A stretch of 64,000 nt of DNA from Silvania confinis (GTDB taxonomy: Bacteria > Pseudomonadota > Gammaproteobacteria > Enterobacterales > Enterobacteriaceae). Position 1 is the stretch's first letter. Each line of letters opens with the position of its first letter. Location of the stretch: contig NZ_JAMGZJ010000068.1 of the NCBI RefSeq assembly GCF_025564085.1, forward strand, positions 103,852 through 167,851, given 5' to 3'. Shown here piece after piece: positions 56,404 through 64,000 of the stretch. A program made the translations under genes and the position numbers. The notes beneath the pieces are model-generated. The model was not told the origin of the DNA. It was given only the letters and a program-made list of their open reading frames with translations, and ran no database searches.

Positions 56404-56766
56404 ATGGATTACGAATTTCTGCGTGATATCACCGGTGTGGTGAAAGTGCGTATGTCGATGGGCCACGAAGTGGTCGGTCACTGGTTCAATGAGGAAGTGA
56501 AAGAGAACCTGGCCTTGCTCGATGAAGTGGAACAGGCGGCACGCGAGATTAAAGGCAGCGAACGATCCTGGCAACGTATTGGACATGAATATACGTTGTG
56601 GATGGACGGTGAAGAGGTGATGGTACGCGCCAATCAGCTTGAATTCTCAGGTGATGAGATGGAAGAGGGGATGAACTACTACGACGAAGAGAGCCTGTCG
56701 CTGTGCGGCGTTGAGGATTTCCTTCAAGTGGTAGCGGCCTACCGTAATTTTATGAACCAGAAGTAA
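56404..56766 (+). CDS. yacL: UPF0231 family protein YacL
   Basis: YacL is a 120-residue acidic cytoplasmic protein of unknown function (UPF0231), conserved downstream of acnB in enterics. It begins [20 protein letters not shown] and ends in [20 protein letters not shown] before Lys. No enzyme motif, signal peptide or membrane segment is seen. It has its own 190-base upstream region and converges with speD after 30 bases. Confidence 0.95.
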   Translation: MDYEFLRDITGVVKVRMSMGHEVVGHWFNEEVKENLALLDEVEQAAREIKGSERSWQRIGHEYTLWMDGEEVMVRANQLEFSGDEMEEGMNYYDEESLSLCGVEDFLQVVAAYRNFMNQK

Positions 56767-56796
56767 TACCGGGAGCCTCCCTGCTCCTCAGGTGTT

Positions 56797-57591
56797 TTAC
56801 ACGGTCGTAATGTTGCGGCCGTAGTAAATTTCGCGCATCTCTTTCCACAGCAGGTCAGTGATGGCCTTACGCTCAACGTCGCTTAAATCTTCCGGCCGGG
56901 TATGGAACATGTAGTGCTTAAGGTCGAATTCCTTAAGCAGCATCTTGGTGTGGAAGATATTCTCCTGGTACACGTTCACGTCCATCATGTCATACAGCGC
57001 CTTCATGTCTGCGGACATGAAGTTCTGAATGGAGTTAATTTCATGATCGATGAAATGCTTCATGCCGTTAATATCACGGGTAAAGCCGCGCACGCGATAA
57101 TCTATAGTCACAATGTCGGATTCAAGTTGATGAATCAGGTAGTTCAGCGCATTGAGGGGGGAAATCACCCCGCAGGTCGAGACTTCAATATCGGCGCGGA
57201 AGGTGCACAGCCCGCCCTCCGGGTGACTTTCCGGGTAGGTATGGACGCAGATATGGCTTTTATCGAGATGCGCTACTACCGCTTCCGGCAGCGGGCCGGG
57301 ATGCTCGGTGTTGTCGATAAGGGTAGGATCAACAGGCTCTTCACTGACCAGAATGGTGACGCTGGCACCCTGCGGTTCATAATCCTGACGCGCGATGTTC
57401 AGGATATTGGCGCCGATAATCGAACAGGTTTCTGACAGGATCTCGGTCAGACGGTTGGCGTTATAGAGTTCATCGATATAGGCGATATAACCATCGCGCT
57501 CTTCCGCCGTTTTGACGTAGCAGATATCGTAAATACAAAAACTCAGGCTTTTGGTCAGGTTGTTAAAGCCATGCAGTTTCAGCTTTTTCAA
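56797..57591 (-). CDS. speD: S-adenosylmethionine decarboxylase proenzyme (SpeD)
   Basis: SpeD provides the aminopropyl donor for spermidine synthesis. The 264-residue proenzyme cleaves itself between Lys111 and Ser112 (in [19 protein letters not shown]); Ser112 becomes the pyruvoyl cofactor, and Cys140 is a conserved active-site residue. The start is TTG at 57591, giving [16 protein letters not shown] as in E. coli, with AAGGGG nine bases upstream. An upstream in-frame GTG at 57600 sits too close to that site. It follows speE by one base. Confidence 0.96.
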   Translation of the reverse strand: MKKLKLHGFNNLTKSLSFCIYDICYVKTAEERDGYIAYIDELYNANRLTEILSETCSIIGANILNIARQDYEPQGASVTILVSEEPVDPTLIDNTEHPGPLPEAVVAHLDKSHICVHTYPESHPEGGLCTFRADIEVSTCGVISPLNALNYLIHQLESDIVTIDYRVRGFTRDINGMKHFIDHEINSIQNFMSADMKALYDMMDVNVYQENIFHTKMLLKEFDLKHYMFHTRPEDLSDVERKAITDLLWKEMREIYYGRNITTV

Positions 57592-57592
57592 T

Positions 57593-58459
57593 TCATTCAC
57601 CCCCTTGAAACAGCGCATCCTGCAAATATTGCGGTAAGGCAAAGGCTGCGGTATGGACGGCCGGATTGTAGTAACGGCAGGTTAAATTGGCCTGGTGGAA
57701 GCGTGCCTGAATAATCCCGGTTGAGAGATGGCGCAGGGCGTCATTGTCCGTTGCCCAGGCGAAGGTCATCACCCCGCCGTAGTAGGTGGGAATGGCCGCC
57801 TGATAGAAGCTGACGTCAGAGAAGTAGTGGCTTAGTTTGCGATGGCTGTCGATGGCTTCATCCTGCTGCAGGAAGCAGACGCCGTTCTGCGCCACGAAGA
57901 CTCCGCCCGGGTTCAGGCAGCGTTTGCAGCCTTCATAGAAAGCCGAGGTAAACAGACTCTCGCCGGGGCCAATCGGATCGGTGCAGTCCGAAATGATCAC
58001 GTCGAAGGTTTGCGCCGTCTGATTAACAAAATTGACGCCGTCGTCGATCACCAACCGGAAGCGCGGATCGTCGTAGCTGCCGGCGTTGTGATTTGGCAGA
58101 TACTGGCGGCAGAAAGAGACCACGCCCGCGTCTATCTCGACCATGGTTATGCTTTCAATGGATTTATGACGGGAGACTTCGCGCAGCATGGCGCCATCGC
58201 CACCGCCGATGATCAGCACATGTTTCGCATTGCCGTGCGCCAGCAGCGGCACGTGGGTCATCATCTCGTGATAGATGAATTCATCGCGTTCGGTGGTTTG
58301 CACCACGCCATCCAGCGCCATCACGCGGCCAAAGGCGGCGTTTTCAAAAATGATCAGATCCTGATGATCGGTTTTCTCATGATAGAGCACGTTATCAACG
58401 GCAAAGTACTGTCCAAACTGGTCATGCAGCGTTTCTTGCCACACTGTGTTGTCGGCCAT
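57593..58459 (-). CDS. speE: Spermidine synthase (SpeE)
   Basis: SpeE transfers the aminopropyl group from decarboxylated S-adenosylmethionine to putrescine. The 288 residues match E. coli. It has an N-terminal beta domain and a Rossmann methyltransferase-like fold with [18 protein letters not shown] near residue 81. The catalytic Asp lies in [18 protein letters not shown] near 158, and [17 protein letters not shown] binds the nucleoside. It is the first gene of speED, one base before speD. Confidence 0.98.
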   Translation of the reverse strand: MADNTVWQETLHDQFGQYFAVDNVLYHEKTDHQDLIIFENAAFGRVMALDGVVQTTERDEFIYHEMMTHVPLLAHGNAKHVLIIGGGDGAMLREVSRHKSIESITMVEIDAGVVSFCRQYLPNHNAGSYDDPRFRLVIDDGVNFVNQTAQTFDVIISDCTDPIGPGESLFTSAFYEGCKRCLNPGGVFVAQNGVCFLQQDEAIDSHRKLSHYFSDVSFYQAAIPTYYGGVMTFAWATDNDALRHLSTGIIQARFHQANLTCRYYNPAVHTAAFALPQYLQDALFQGGE

Positions 58460-58566
58460 CGGCTGATACCTCTTTTGTTAACGCCTGCGTAAAAAGAGCG
58501 CAACATCATAGCTAACAATGACCGTGGTTGCACGGCCATAGCTTCAACATAGAGGCGTCGGAAAGG

Positions 58567-58914
58567 TTATTTAACGTAGGCGAGGAGGCTAAGGGAATCG
58601 CGCGCCAGCGCTTTGCATTTTTTGGCGGTGGGGATCCCGATCCCGCTGAGATCGCGATAGCTGTCTTCACCGAGCGCCTTCATGTCAAACGTGTCGTAGT
58701 TGCTCAGATCCCACTGGTTCTGCTGGGCAAAAAAGACCAGTGCCCGACGAATCTGCCCATTGGGTAAATTCTGGTATCCGCAATCGTTTTTCAGAAAGAC
58801 AAATACAGCCGTCAGATCGGCCATGTCTTCGGCTTCATTTTCACTGAGCGCATAGCTGTTGGCGCCACTAATCATCAGGGTGGTGAACAGAATTGTTCGA
58901 AAAAACGTCTTCAT
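58567..58914 (-). CDS. yacC: Secreted pilotin-like protein YacC
   Basis: The 115-residue protein begins [20 protein letters not shown] followed by YA, a cleavable signal peptide. The mature domain ([20 protein letters not shown], then KKCKALARD) is similar to PulS/OutS-type secretion pilotins and has a conserved cysteine pair. There is no lipobox, unlike true lipoprotein pilotins. The function in enterics without a type II system here is unknown. The 13-codon upstream extension was excluded. It is divergent from cueO. Confidence 0.93.
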   Translation of the reverse strand: MKTFFRTILFTTLMISGANSYALSENEAEDMADLTAVFVFLKNDCGYQNLPNGQIRRALVFFAQQNQWDLSNYDTFDMKALGEDSYRDLSGIGIPTAKKCKALARDSLSLLAYVK

Positions 58915-58994
58915 TGCCTCTACCAATACGTTGCGGAAATTCAACGTTAGCACACCTGGTGACGGAGCGACGATCTTTATTGTTTCGGCTTATC

Positions 58995-59025
58995 TTGACC
59001 TTCCGGTTGGGGGAGGGTTTATGCT
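58995..59025 (+). promoter_or_regulatory. CueR-type copper-responsive cueO promoter
   Basis: -35 TTGACC and -10 TATGCT are separated by 19 bases, the long spacer typical of MerR-family control. Within the spacer, ACCTTCC (58998-59004) and GGAGGGT (59012-59018) form the CueR dyad with one mismatch to ACCTTCC / GGAAGGT. Confidence 0.88.
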
Positions 59026-59059
59026 GACAGGATCGCCTGCTGGAAATAAGGAAATGAAC

Positions 59060-60601
59060 ATGCAACGTCGTGATTTTTTAAAATATTCTGCCGCGCTGGG
59101 CGTCGCCAGCGCACTGCCGCTCTGGAGCCGCGCCGCGTTTGCGGCTGAGCGGCCCGTTTTGCCGATCCCCAATTTACTCACCCCCGATGCGCGCAATCAG
59201 GTTCAACTGGTAGTGCAGGCCGGGAAAACGACCTTTGGTCCACACAATGCGACCACCTGGGGATATAACGGTAATGTGCTGGGCCCGGCGATCCAGCTGC
59301 GCCAGGGAAAAGCGCTGACCGTTAATATCCACAATACCCTGAATGAAGAGACCACGGTGCACTGGCACGGGCTCGAAGTGCCGGGCGAGGTCGACGGCGG
59401 GCCGCACGGTGTGATTAAACCCGGCGGCAAACGTAGCGTCACCTTTACCCCGGAACAGCGGGCGGCGACCTGCTGGTTCCACCCTCATCAGCACGGTAAA
59501 ACCGGACGTCAGGTAGCGATGGGGCTGGCTGGGCTGGTGCTGATTGAAGATGACGAAAGTCGCCTGCTGCGCCTGCCTAAGCAGTGGGGTATCGACGATG
59601 TGCCGGTGATCGTGCAGGACAAAAAATTCAGCGCGGACGGGCAAATCGATTATCAACTGGATGTGATGACCGCCGCCGTCGGCTGGTTTGGCGATACGCT
59701 GCTGACCAACGGTGCGATTTACCCGCAACACAACGCGCCAAAGGGCTGGCTGCGCCTGCGCCTGCTCAATGGCTGTAATGCCCGCTCGCTCAATTTTGCC
59801 GCCAGCGATAAGCGCCCGCTGTACGTGGTCGCCAGCGACGGCGGCCTGCTGGCCGAACCGGTCAAGGTAACCGAGCTGCCGATGCTGATGGGCGAGCGCT
59901 TTGAAGTATTGGTCGATATCAGTGACGGCAAGCCGTTTGATCTGATCACGCTCCCGGTCAGCCAGATGGGGATGGCGGTGACACCCTTTGATAAGCCGCA
60001 TCCGGTGCTGCGCATTCAGCCGCTGCTGGTGACCGCGTCCGGGGCATTGCCTGACACCTTAGCCAGCTTGCCCGCGCTGCCGTCGCTGGCGGGTTTAACC
60101 CAGCGTACATTGCAGCTGTCGATGGATCCGATGCTCGACATGATGGGCATGCAGGCGTTAATGGATAAATATGGCGACCAGGCGATGGCCGGGATGCACC
60201 ATGGCCAGATGGGTCATGGCAAGATGGGGGGGATGAACCATGGCGGGCATGGATTTGATTTCCATAACGCCAACCGGATTAACGGTAAAGCGTTCGACAT
60301 GAACACCCCGATGTTTGCCGCAACCAAAGGCCAGTACGAGCGCTGGACGATCTCCGGGAAGGGCGACATGATGCTGCACCCGTTCCATATTCACGGTACC
60401 CAGTTCCGTATTCTGTCAGAGAACGGCAAAGCCCCGGCAGCCCATCGATCCGGCTGGAAAGATACGGTGCGGGTTGAGGGCGCGGTTAGCGAAGTGCTGG
60501 TGAAGTTTGATCATGCTGCGCCGAAGGAGTTTGCCTATATGGCGCACTGTCATCTGTTAGAGCATGAAGATACGGGAATGATGCTCGGGTTCACCGTATA
60601 A
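59060..60601 (+). CDS. cueO: Multicopper oxidase CueO
   Basis: CueO is a periplasmic laccase-like oxidase that detoxifies Cu(I). The 513 residues (E. coli 516) begin with a Tat signal, [20 protein letters not shown], cleaved near AFA. Three cupredoxin domains carry the copper ligands HWHG, HPHQHG, HPFHIHG and [13 protein letters not shown]. The Met/His-rich insert (about 355-400, with [14 protein letters not shown] and [16 protein letters not shown]) is the cuprous-ion-binding segment specific to CueO. An ATG at 59054 is possible, but AAGGAA favours 59060. CueR control is supported by the promoter. Confidence 0.97.
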   Translation: MQRRDFLKYSAALGVASALPLWSRAAFAAERPVLPIPNLLTPDARNQVQLVVQAGKTTFGPHNATTWGYNGNVLGPAIQLRQGKALTVNIHNTLNEETTVHWHGLEVPGEVDGGPHGVIKPGGKRSVTFTPEQRAATCWFHPHQHGKTGRQVAMGLAGLVLIEDDESRLLRLPKQWGIDDVPVIVQDKKFSADGQIDYQLDVMTAAVGWFGDTLLTNGAIYPQHNAPKGWLRLRLLNGCNARSLNFAASDKRPLYVVASDGGLLAEPVKVTELPMLMGERFEVLVDISDGKPFDLITLPVSQMGMAVTPFDKPHPVLRIQPLLVTASGALPDTLASLPALPSLAGLTQRTLQLSMDPMLDMMGMQALMDKYGDQAMAGMHHGQMGHGKMGGMNHGGHGFDFHNANRINGKAFDMNTPMFAATKGQYERWTISGKGDMMLHPFHIHGTQFRILSENGKAPAAHRSGWKDTVRVEGAVSEVLVKFDHAAPKEFAYMAHCHLLEHEDTGMMLGFTV

Positions 60602-60614
60602 AAGGGTGCGGCCT

Positions 60615-60651
60615 GATGCCCTCACCCTGGCCCTCTCCCACCGGGAGAGGG
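60615..60651 (+). repeat. Dispersed palindromic repeat, copy B
   Basis: GATGCCCTCACC, then CTGGCCCTCTCCC, ACC and GGGAGAGGG. It lies 13 bases after cueO and has the most complete hairpin (CCCTCTCCC / GGGAGAGGG) of the three copies. Confidence 0.88.
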
Positions 60652-60661
60652 AATAAACATT

Positions 60662-60692
60662 AAAAACGGCAACTTTCGTTGCCGTTTTGCTT
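60662..60692. terminator. Bidirectional cueO/gcd terminator
   Basis: The stem AAAACGGCAAC / GTTGCCGTTTT (60663-60673 with 60678-60688) has a TTTC loop, and A and T tracts lie on opposite sides. It can end both the cueO (plus) and gcd (minus) transcripts. Confidence 0.9.
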
Positions 60693-63083
60693 TTACCTTG
60701 CGTCGTCCGGCAGCGCATAGGCAACGATATAGTCGCCCATCTTCGTGCCAAACGAACCATGGCCACCCGCTGAGATCACCACGAACTGCTTGCCATTGGC
60801 TTCATAGGTCATCGGCGTAGCCTGGCCACCGGCAGGCAGACGGCCCTGCCACAGCTTCTCGCCGTTGCTCATGTTGTACGCGCGCAGGTAGTTATCTGCG
60901 GTTGCACCAATGAACAGTACGTTACCGGCGGTGGAGATTGGGCCACCCAGCATCGGCATGCCCATGTTAAACGGCACCGGGATCGGCATCGGGAATGGCA
61001 TGCTGTCCTGCGGAGTACCGATACGTTTCTTCCACACTACCTGATTGGTTTTCAGATCGAGCGCGGAAATGTAGCCCCAGGCCGGCTGTTTACACGGCAG
61101 GCCAAACGGCGACAGGAACGGGTTCAGGGTCACGCCGTACGGCACGCCATACTGCGGCTGGATACCGGCTTCTGTACCGCTGCCTTTAGCGTCTTTCGGC
61201 TGTTCCATCGGGTTACCTGGGCCGCGTGGGATCAGCTTCGAGACAAACGGCAGCGCCATCGGGTTGGCAATCGCCACCTGACGGTTTGGATCCACCGAGA
61301 TACCGCCCCATTCAAACATCCCCAGGTTGCCCGGGAACACCAGCGTGCCCTGCTCGGACGGCGGGGTGAAGATGCCTTCATAGCGCATCTGGTGGAACAT
61401 CACGCGGCACACCAACTGGTCAAACATGGTAGCGCCCCACATGTCTGCCCCGGTCAGGTCTTTCTTCGGACGGAAGCTCAGATCCGAGAACGGCTGGGTT
61501 TTAGTAACGTAGTCGCCCTTCGCCGCGCCCTGTGGAACTGGTTTTTCCGGGGCCGGAACCACCAGCTCACCGGTACGACGATCCAGTACAAAGATGTTGC
61601 CGGTTTTCGCCGGAGCGTAAACCACCGGAACCGTCTTACCGTTCACGGTAATGTCCGCCAGCGTTGGCTGGGACGGCATATCCATATCCCACAGATCGTG
61701 GTGAACGGTTTGATAGCTCCAGGCCAGTTTCCCGGTGGTGGCGTTCAGCGCCACCACTGAACTGGCAAAACGCTCCTGCTCCGGTGTGCGGTTACCGCCC
61801 CAGATATCCGGCGTGGTCACGCCCATCGGCAGATACACCAGATCCAGCTTCGCATCATAGGCGGCAGGTGCCCAGGAGTTCGGCGAATTAAAGGTGAAGG
61901 TGTGTTCGTCCGACGGGATGGCGTTAGGATCTTTCGCGCCAGGATCGAAGGCCCACAGCAGTTTACCGGTATTCACGTCAAAGCCGCGGATAACGCCCGA
62001 GGTTTCGCGGGTTGAGAAGTTATCGGTAACCGAGCCGGCAATCACGATGGTTTTATCGGTGATGATCGGCGGCGAGGTTGGCTCATACAGACCCGGAGTG
62101 GTGTCCGGCATGTTGGTCTGCAGATTCAGAACGCCTTTGTTGGCGAAGGTTTCGCACAGTTTGCCGGTATCAGCATTCAGAGCAATCAGTCGACCGTCGT
62201 TCACTGGCAGCATGATGCGGCGTGGACAATCGGCAATCACCTCCGGGCTGGCGTTATCGGCGCGCGCTTCGTGGTAAGAGACGCCACGGCAGGTTACGTG
62301 CTGGAACGAAGTGTTGGTGTTCAACTGCGGATCGTAGTGCCACTTCTCTTTCCCGGTCGCTGCATCCAGAGCAAACAGGCGCTGGTGGGCGGTACAGAGA
62401 TAGAGCATGTTGCCCACTTTGATTGGGGTCACTTCGTTGGTCAGTTCACCCGGATCGTTAGGCTGCTTCAGGTCGCCGGTACGGAACACCCAGGCTTCTT
62501 TCAGATTGTGCACATTATCGGCATTAATCTGCTTCAGTGGGGAGTAGCGTTGGCCTTCCTGATTGCGACCGTAGGCAGGCCAATCGGCATCTGCCACCTC
62601 AGAGATCGCCGCCGCAGGGGTGGAGTCAGCACTCAGCGTGCCTTTCACTTCCTGCGGATCGTTAAAGCTCGCCCAGGTCAGCATCCCACCGGTAATCAGT
62701 AACGCCACCACCAGCGCGGTTACGGCACCGCTGGAAGGTACGATCAGTCGACGCCAGACAAAGGGCAGGATCAGCCAGATACCGAAGAAGACGAGGATAT
62801 CGCTGCGCGGGGTTAGCGCCCAGAAGTCGAAGCCGACTTCCCACACGCCCCAGACCATGGTGGCCAGCAGCAGGGCTGCATAGAGCCACAGGGCTGATTG
62901 TTTACTGCGCCACAACAGGACAGTGACGCCCAGCATTACCAGGCCAGCAACCGGGTAATACCAGGAGCCACCAATGGCGACAAGCCAGGCTCCGCCGATG
63001 AGTAAATACAGTCCACAGAAGGCTGCGAACAGCGCTGTTAACACCACGAGTAACCGTGAATGTTGATTTTTTGTTTCCGCCAT
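60693..63083 (-). CDS. gcd: Membrane-bound PQQ-dependent glucose dehydrogenase (Gcd)
   Basis: Gcd oxidises glucose to gluconolactone in the periplasm and passes electrons to ubiquinone. The 796 residues match E. coli. Five N-terminal membrane helices (about 10-140) are followed by the quinoprotein propeller starting near WPAYGRNQEGQRYSPL. The PQQ-domain features TCRGVSYH, ETSGVIRGFDVNTGKLLWAF and YQTVHHDLWDMDMPSQP are present. No pqq synthesis genes are in this window, so the holoenzyme may depend on genes elsewhere or external PQQ. A CRP site lies upstream. Confidence 0.98.
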   Translation of the reverse strand: MAETKNQHSRLLVVLTALFAAFCGLYLLIGGAWLVAIGGSWYYPVAGLVMLGVTVLLWRSKQSALWLYAALLLATMVWGVWEVGFDFWALTPRSDILVFFGIWLILPFVWRRLIVPSSGAVTALVVALLITGGMLTWASFNDPQEVKGTLSADSTPAAAISEVADADWPAYGRNQEGQRYSPLKQINADNVHNLKEAWVFRTGDLKQPNDPGELTNEVTPIKVGNMLYLCTAHQRLFALDAATGKEKWHYDPQLNTNTSFQHVTCRGVSYHEARADNASPEVIADCPRRIMLPVNDGRLIALNADTGKLCETFANKGVLNLQTNMPDTTPGLYEPTSPPIITDKTIVIAGSVTDNFSTRETSGVIRGFDVNTGKLLWAFDPGAKDPNAIPSDEHTFTFNSPNSWAPAAYDAKLDLVYLPMGVTTPDIWGGNRTPEQERFASSVVALNATTGKLAWSYQTVHHDLWDMDMPSQPTLADITVNGKTVPVVYAPAKTGNIFVLDRRTGELVVPAPEKPVPQGAAKGDYVTKTQPFSDLSFRPKKDLTGADMWGATMFDQLVCRVMFHQMRYEGIFTPPSEQGTLVFPGNLGMFEWGGISVDPNRQVAIANPMALPFVSKLIPRGPGNPMEQPKDAKGSGTEAGIQPQYGVPYGVTLNPFLSPFGLPCKQPAWGYISALDLKTNQVVWKKRIGTPQDSMPFPMPIPVPFNMGMPMLGGPISTAGNVLFIGATADNYLRAYNMSNGEKLWQGRLPAGGQATPMTYEANGKQFVVISAGGHGSFGTKMGDYIVAYALPDDAR

Positions 63084-63125
63084 AAAGACACTCTTTAAGT
63101 TTCATTAATTTTTTAGTAGCAATTC

Positions 63126-63131
63126 AGTATA
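63126..63131 (-). promoter_or_regulatory. Probable gcd -10 element
   Basis: TATACT on the minus strand, 43 bases from the gcd ATG, with no good -35. The CRP palindrome at 63144-63159 lies where the -35 would be. Confidence 0.5.
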
Positions 63132-63143
63132 GGTCTTAACAAG

Positions 63144-63159
63144 TGTGATCGGAATCACA
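63144..63159. promoter_or_regulatory. CRP binding site upstream of gcd
   Basis: TGTGATCGGAATCACA is a full match to the TGTGA-N6-TCACA core, flanked by A-rich ends. It overlaps the expected -35 area of the gcd promoter. Negative control of gcd by cAMP-CRP is known in E. coli. An effect on divergent hpt is possible. Confidence 0.85.
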
Positions 63160-63288
63160 AATTTGGCTTTTGCGAACTCATCCGCCAGGAGAATCTATTT
63201 GCTGGTATACTTCACGGCTTATGCAGCGATGCCGGACGCTGAATTTTCGGCATTGAGAAATTCGTTCTAAAATCATACGGTTAGTAAA

Positions 63289-63825
63289 ATGAAACATACT
63301 GTTGAAGTGATGATCCCGGAAGCGGAGATCAAAGCGCGTATCGAAGAACTCGGTCGTCAAATTACCGAACACTATAAAGACAGCGGCAGCGAGATGGTGC
63401 TGGTGGGTCTGTTACGCGGTTCCTTCATGTTTATGGCCGATCTGTGCCGTGAGGTGCAGGTGTCCCATGAAGTCGATTTCATGACCGCCTCCAGCTATGG
63501 CAGCGGCATGTCGACCACCCGAGATGTGAAAATTCTCAAAGATTTGGATGAAGATATTCGCGGCAAAGATGTGCTGATCGTCGAAGACATTATCGATTCA
63601 GGTAATACGCTGTCGAAAGTCCGCGAAATTCTCAGCCTGCGTGAGCCAAAATCGCTGGCGATTTGTACGCTGCTGGATAAACCGACTCGCCGTGAAGTGA
63701 ACGTTACCGTCGAGTTCGTGGGTTTCTCTATCCCGGATGAATTCGTGGTCGGCTACGGCATCGACTACGCTCAGCGTTATCGCCATCTGCCGTACGTCGG
63801 TAAAGTGGTATTGCTGGACGAGTAA
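63289..63825 (+). CDS. hpt: Hypoxanthine phosphoribosyltransferase (Hpt)
   Basis: Hpt salvages hypoxanthine (and less well guanine) with PRPP to form IMP. The 178 residues match E. coli Hpt. The family features are [17 protein letters not shown], the flexible loop [13 protein letters not shown], the PRPP-binding loop [14 protein letters not shown], and the purine-contact segment [20 protein letters not shown]. It is divergent from gcd with a 205-base gap. A TATACT at 63207-63212 is a possible -10. A repeat and an insertion sequence follow. Confidence 0.98.
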   Translation: MKHTVEVMIPEAEIKARIEELGRQITEHYKDSGSEMVLVGLLRGSFMFMADLCREVQVSHEVDFMTASSYGSGMSTTRDVKILKDLDEDIRGKDVLIVEDIIDSGNTLSKVREILSLREPKSLAICTLLDKPTRREVNVTVEFVGFSIPDEFVVGYGIDYAQRYRHLPYVGKVVLLDE

Positions 63826-63846
63826 GGTGTAAGTTGGGTGCGCGCT

Positions 63847-63873
63847 GATGCCCTCACCCCGGCCCTCTCCCAC
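63847..63873 (+). repeat. Dispersed palindromic repeat, copy C, interrupted
   Basis: GATGCCCTCACC, then CCGGCCCTCTCCC and AC, after which the expected GGGAGAGGG arm is missing. The sequence changes at once to the end of the insertion element, so the repeat is split at its loop. Confidence 0.85.
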
Positions 63874-64000
63874 TGTACAGACTGGGGACATAGTGAACGC
63901 TTGTTCGGGGACATGGTAGACACTTACAACTAAGGCATAAGAACCCGTATATGGAGTCGCTTATGCCGTGGGATGCGAGAGATACCATGTCATTACGTAC
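63874..64000 (+). mobile_element. IS481-family-like insertion sequence, left end
   Basis: From TGTACAGACTGGGGACA the sequence no longer resembles the flank. It begins with TGT, as IS481-family ends do, and carries two internal GGGGACAT motifs (63883-63890 and 63907-63914). The start of a transposase frame follows. The right end and target duplication lie beyond the window. The family call rests on the terminus and the start of the protein, so it is moderately sure. Confidence 0.75.
63951..64000 (+). CDS. IS481-like transposase, N-terminal fragment
   Basis: The frame opens MESLMPWDARDTMSLR and runs off the window. MPWDARDTMSLR resembles the amino terminus of IS481-family transposases. The start may be the ATG at 63951 or the in-frame ATG at 63963. 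The helix-turn-helix and DDE catalytic domain would lie outside, so integrity cannot be judged. Confidence 0.7.
   Translation, partial: MESLMPWDARDTMSLR

Overview
The window is a chromosomal segment of an enteric bacterium (family Enterobacteriaceae). Gene content and order follow the region near minute 2 of the Escherichia coli map almost gene for gene, but the proteins differ enough to exclude E. coli itself. A 187-residue AmpD, a chromosomal TraT-like gene and a xyloside/arabinoside cassette beside ampE fit the Enterobacter / Lelliottia / Leclercia group. That placement is inference; the species cannot be fixed from here.

Layout. 1-2138 (minus): start of leuB, leuA, the leuL leader peptide with its attenuator, and the leu promoter. 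2139-6311 (plus): AT-rich leuO region, leuO, then ilvIH. 6438-7442: cra. 7959-24874 (plus): the complete division and cell wall (dcw) cluster mraZ-rsmH-ftsL-ftsI-murE-murF-mraY-murD-ftsW-murG-murC-ddlB-ftsQ-ftsA-ftsZ, tightly packed with many 1-14 bp overlaps. 24976-29860: lpxC, secM-secA, mutT. 29899-31465 (minus): coaE-zapD-yacG. 31701-32744: guaC. 32775-36868 (minus): nadC and the type IV pilus genes ppdD-hofB-hofC. 36956-38370: ampDE. 38389-40756 (minus): a GPH-family sugar symporter with a family 43 glycoside hydrolase, absent from this position in E. coli K-12. 40917-42287 (minus): aroP. 42826-49877 (plus): pdhR-aceE-aceF and lpd. 50072-50803: traT-like lipoprotein gene. 50891-53237 (minus): yacH (DUF3300) and a DUF2950 gene. 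53615-56766: acnB, yacL. 56797-58914 (minus): speED and yacC. 59060-60601: cueO under a CueR-type promoter. 60693-63083 (minus): gcd with a CRP site. 63289-63825: hpt. From 63874 the left end of an IS481-like element begins, inserted inside a dispersed palindromic repeat.

How the genes work together. leuAB and ilvIH share branched-chain amino acid synthesis, and leuO lies between them as a pleiotropic regulator. The dcw cluster makes the UDP-MurNAc-pentapeptide and lipid II, and builds the divisome. lpxC commits to lipid A, and secM tunes secA translation. ampD/ampE connect to muropeptide recycling. PdhR controls pyruvate dehydrogenase, whose E1, E2 and E3 subunits are aceE, aceF and lpd. gcd and cueO are periplasmic oxidoreductases.

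No rRNA, tRNA, CRISPR array, prophage or obvious defence system was seen. Nearly all of the window is conserved core genome. The parts that stand out are the lpd-acnB interval (traT-like, DUF2950, yacH), the GH43/GPH cassette, several intergenic hairpins, and the insertion sequence at the right edge. I do not see a clear undescribed multi-gene system.
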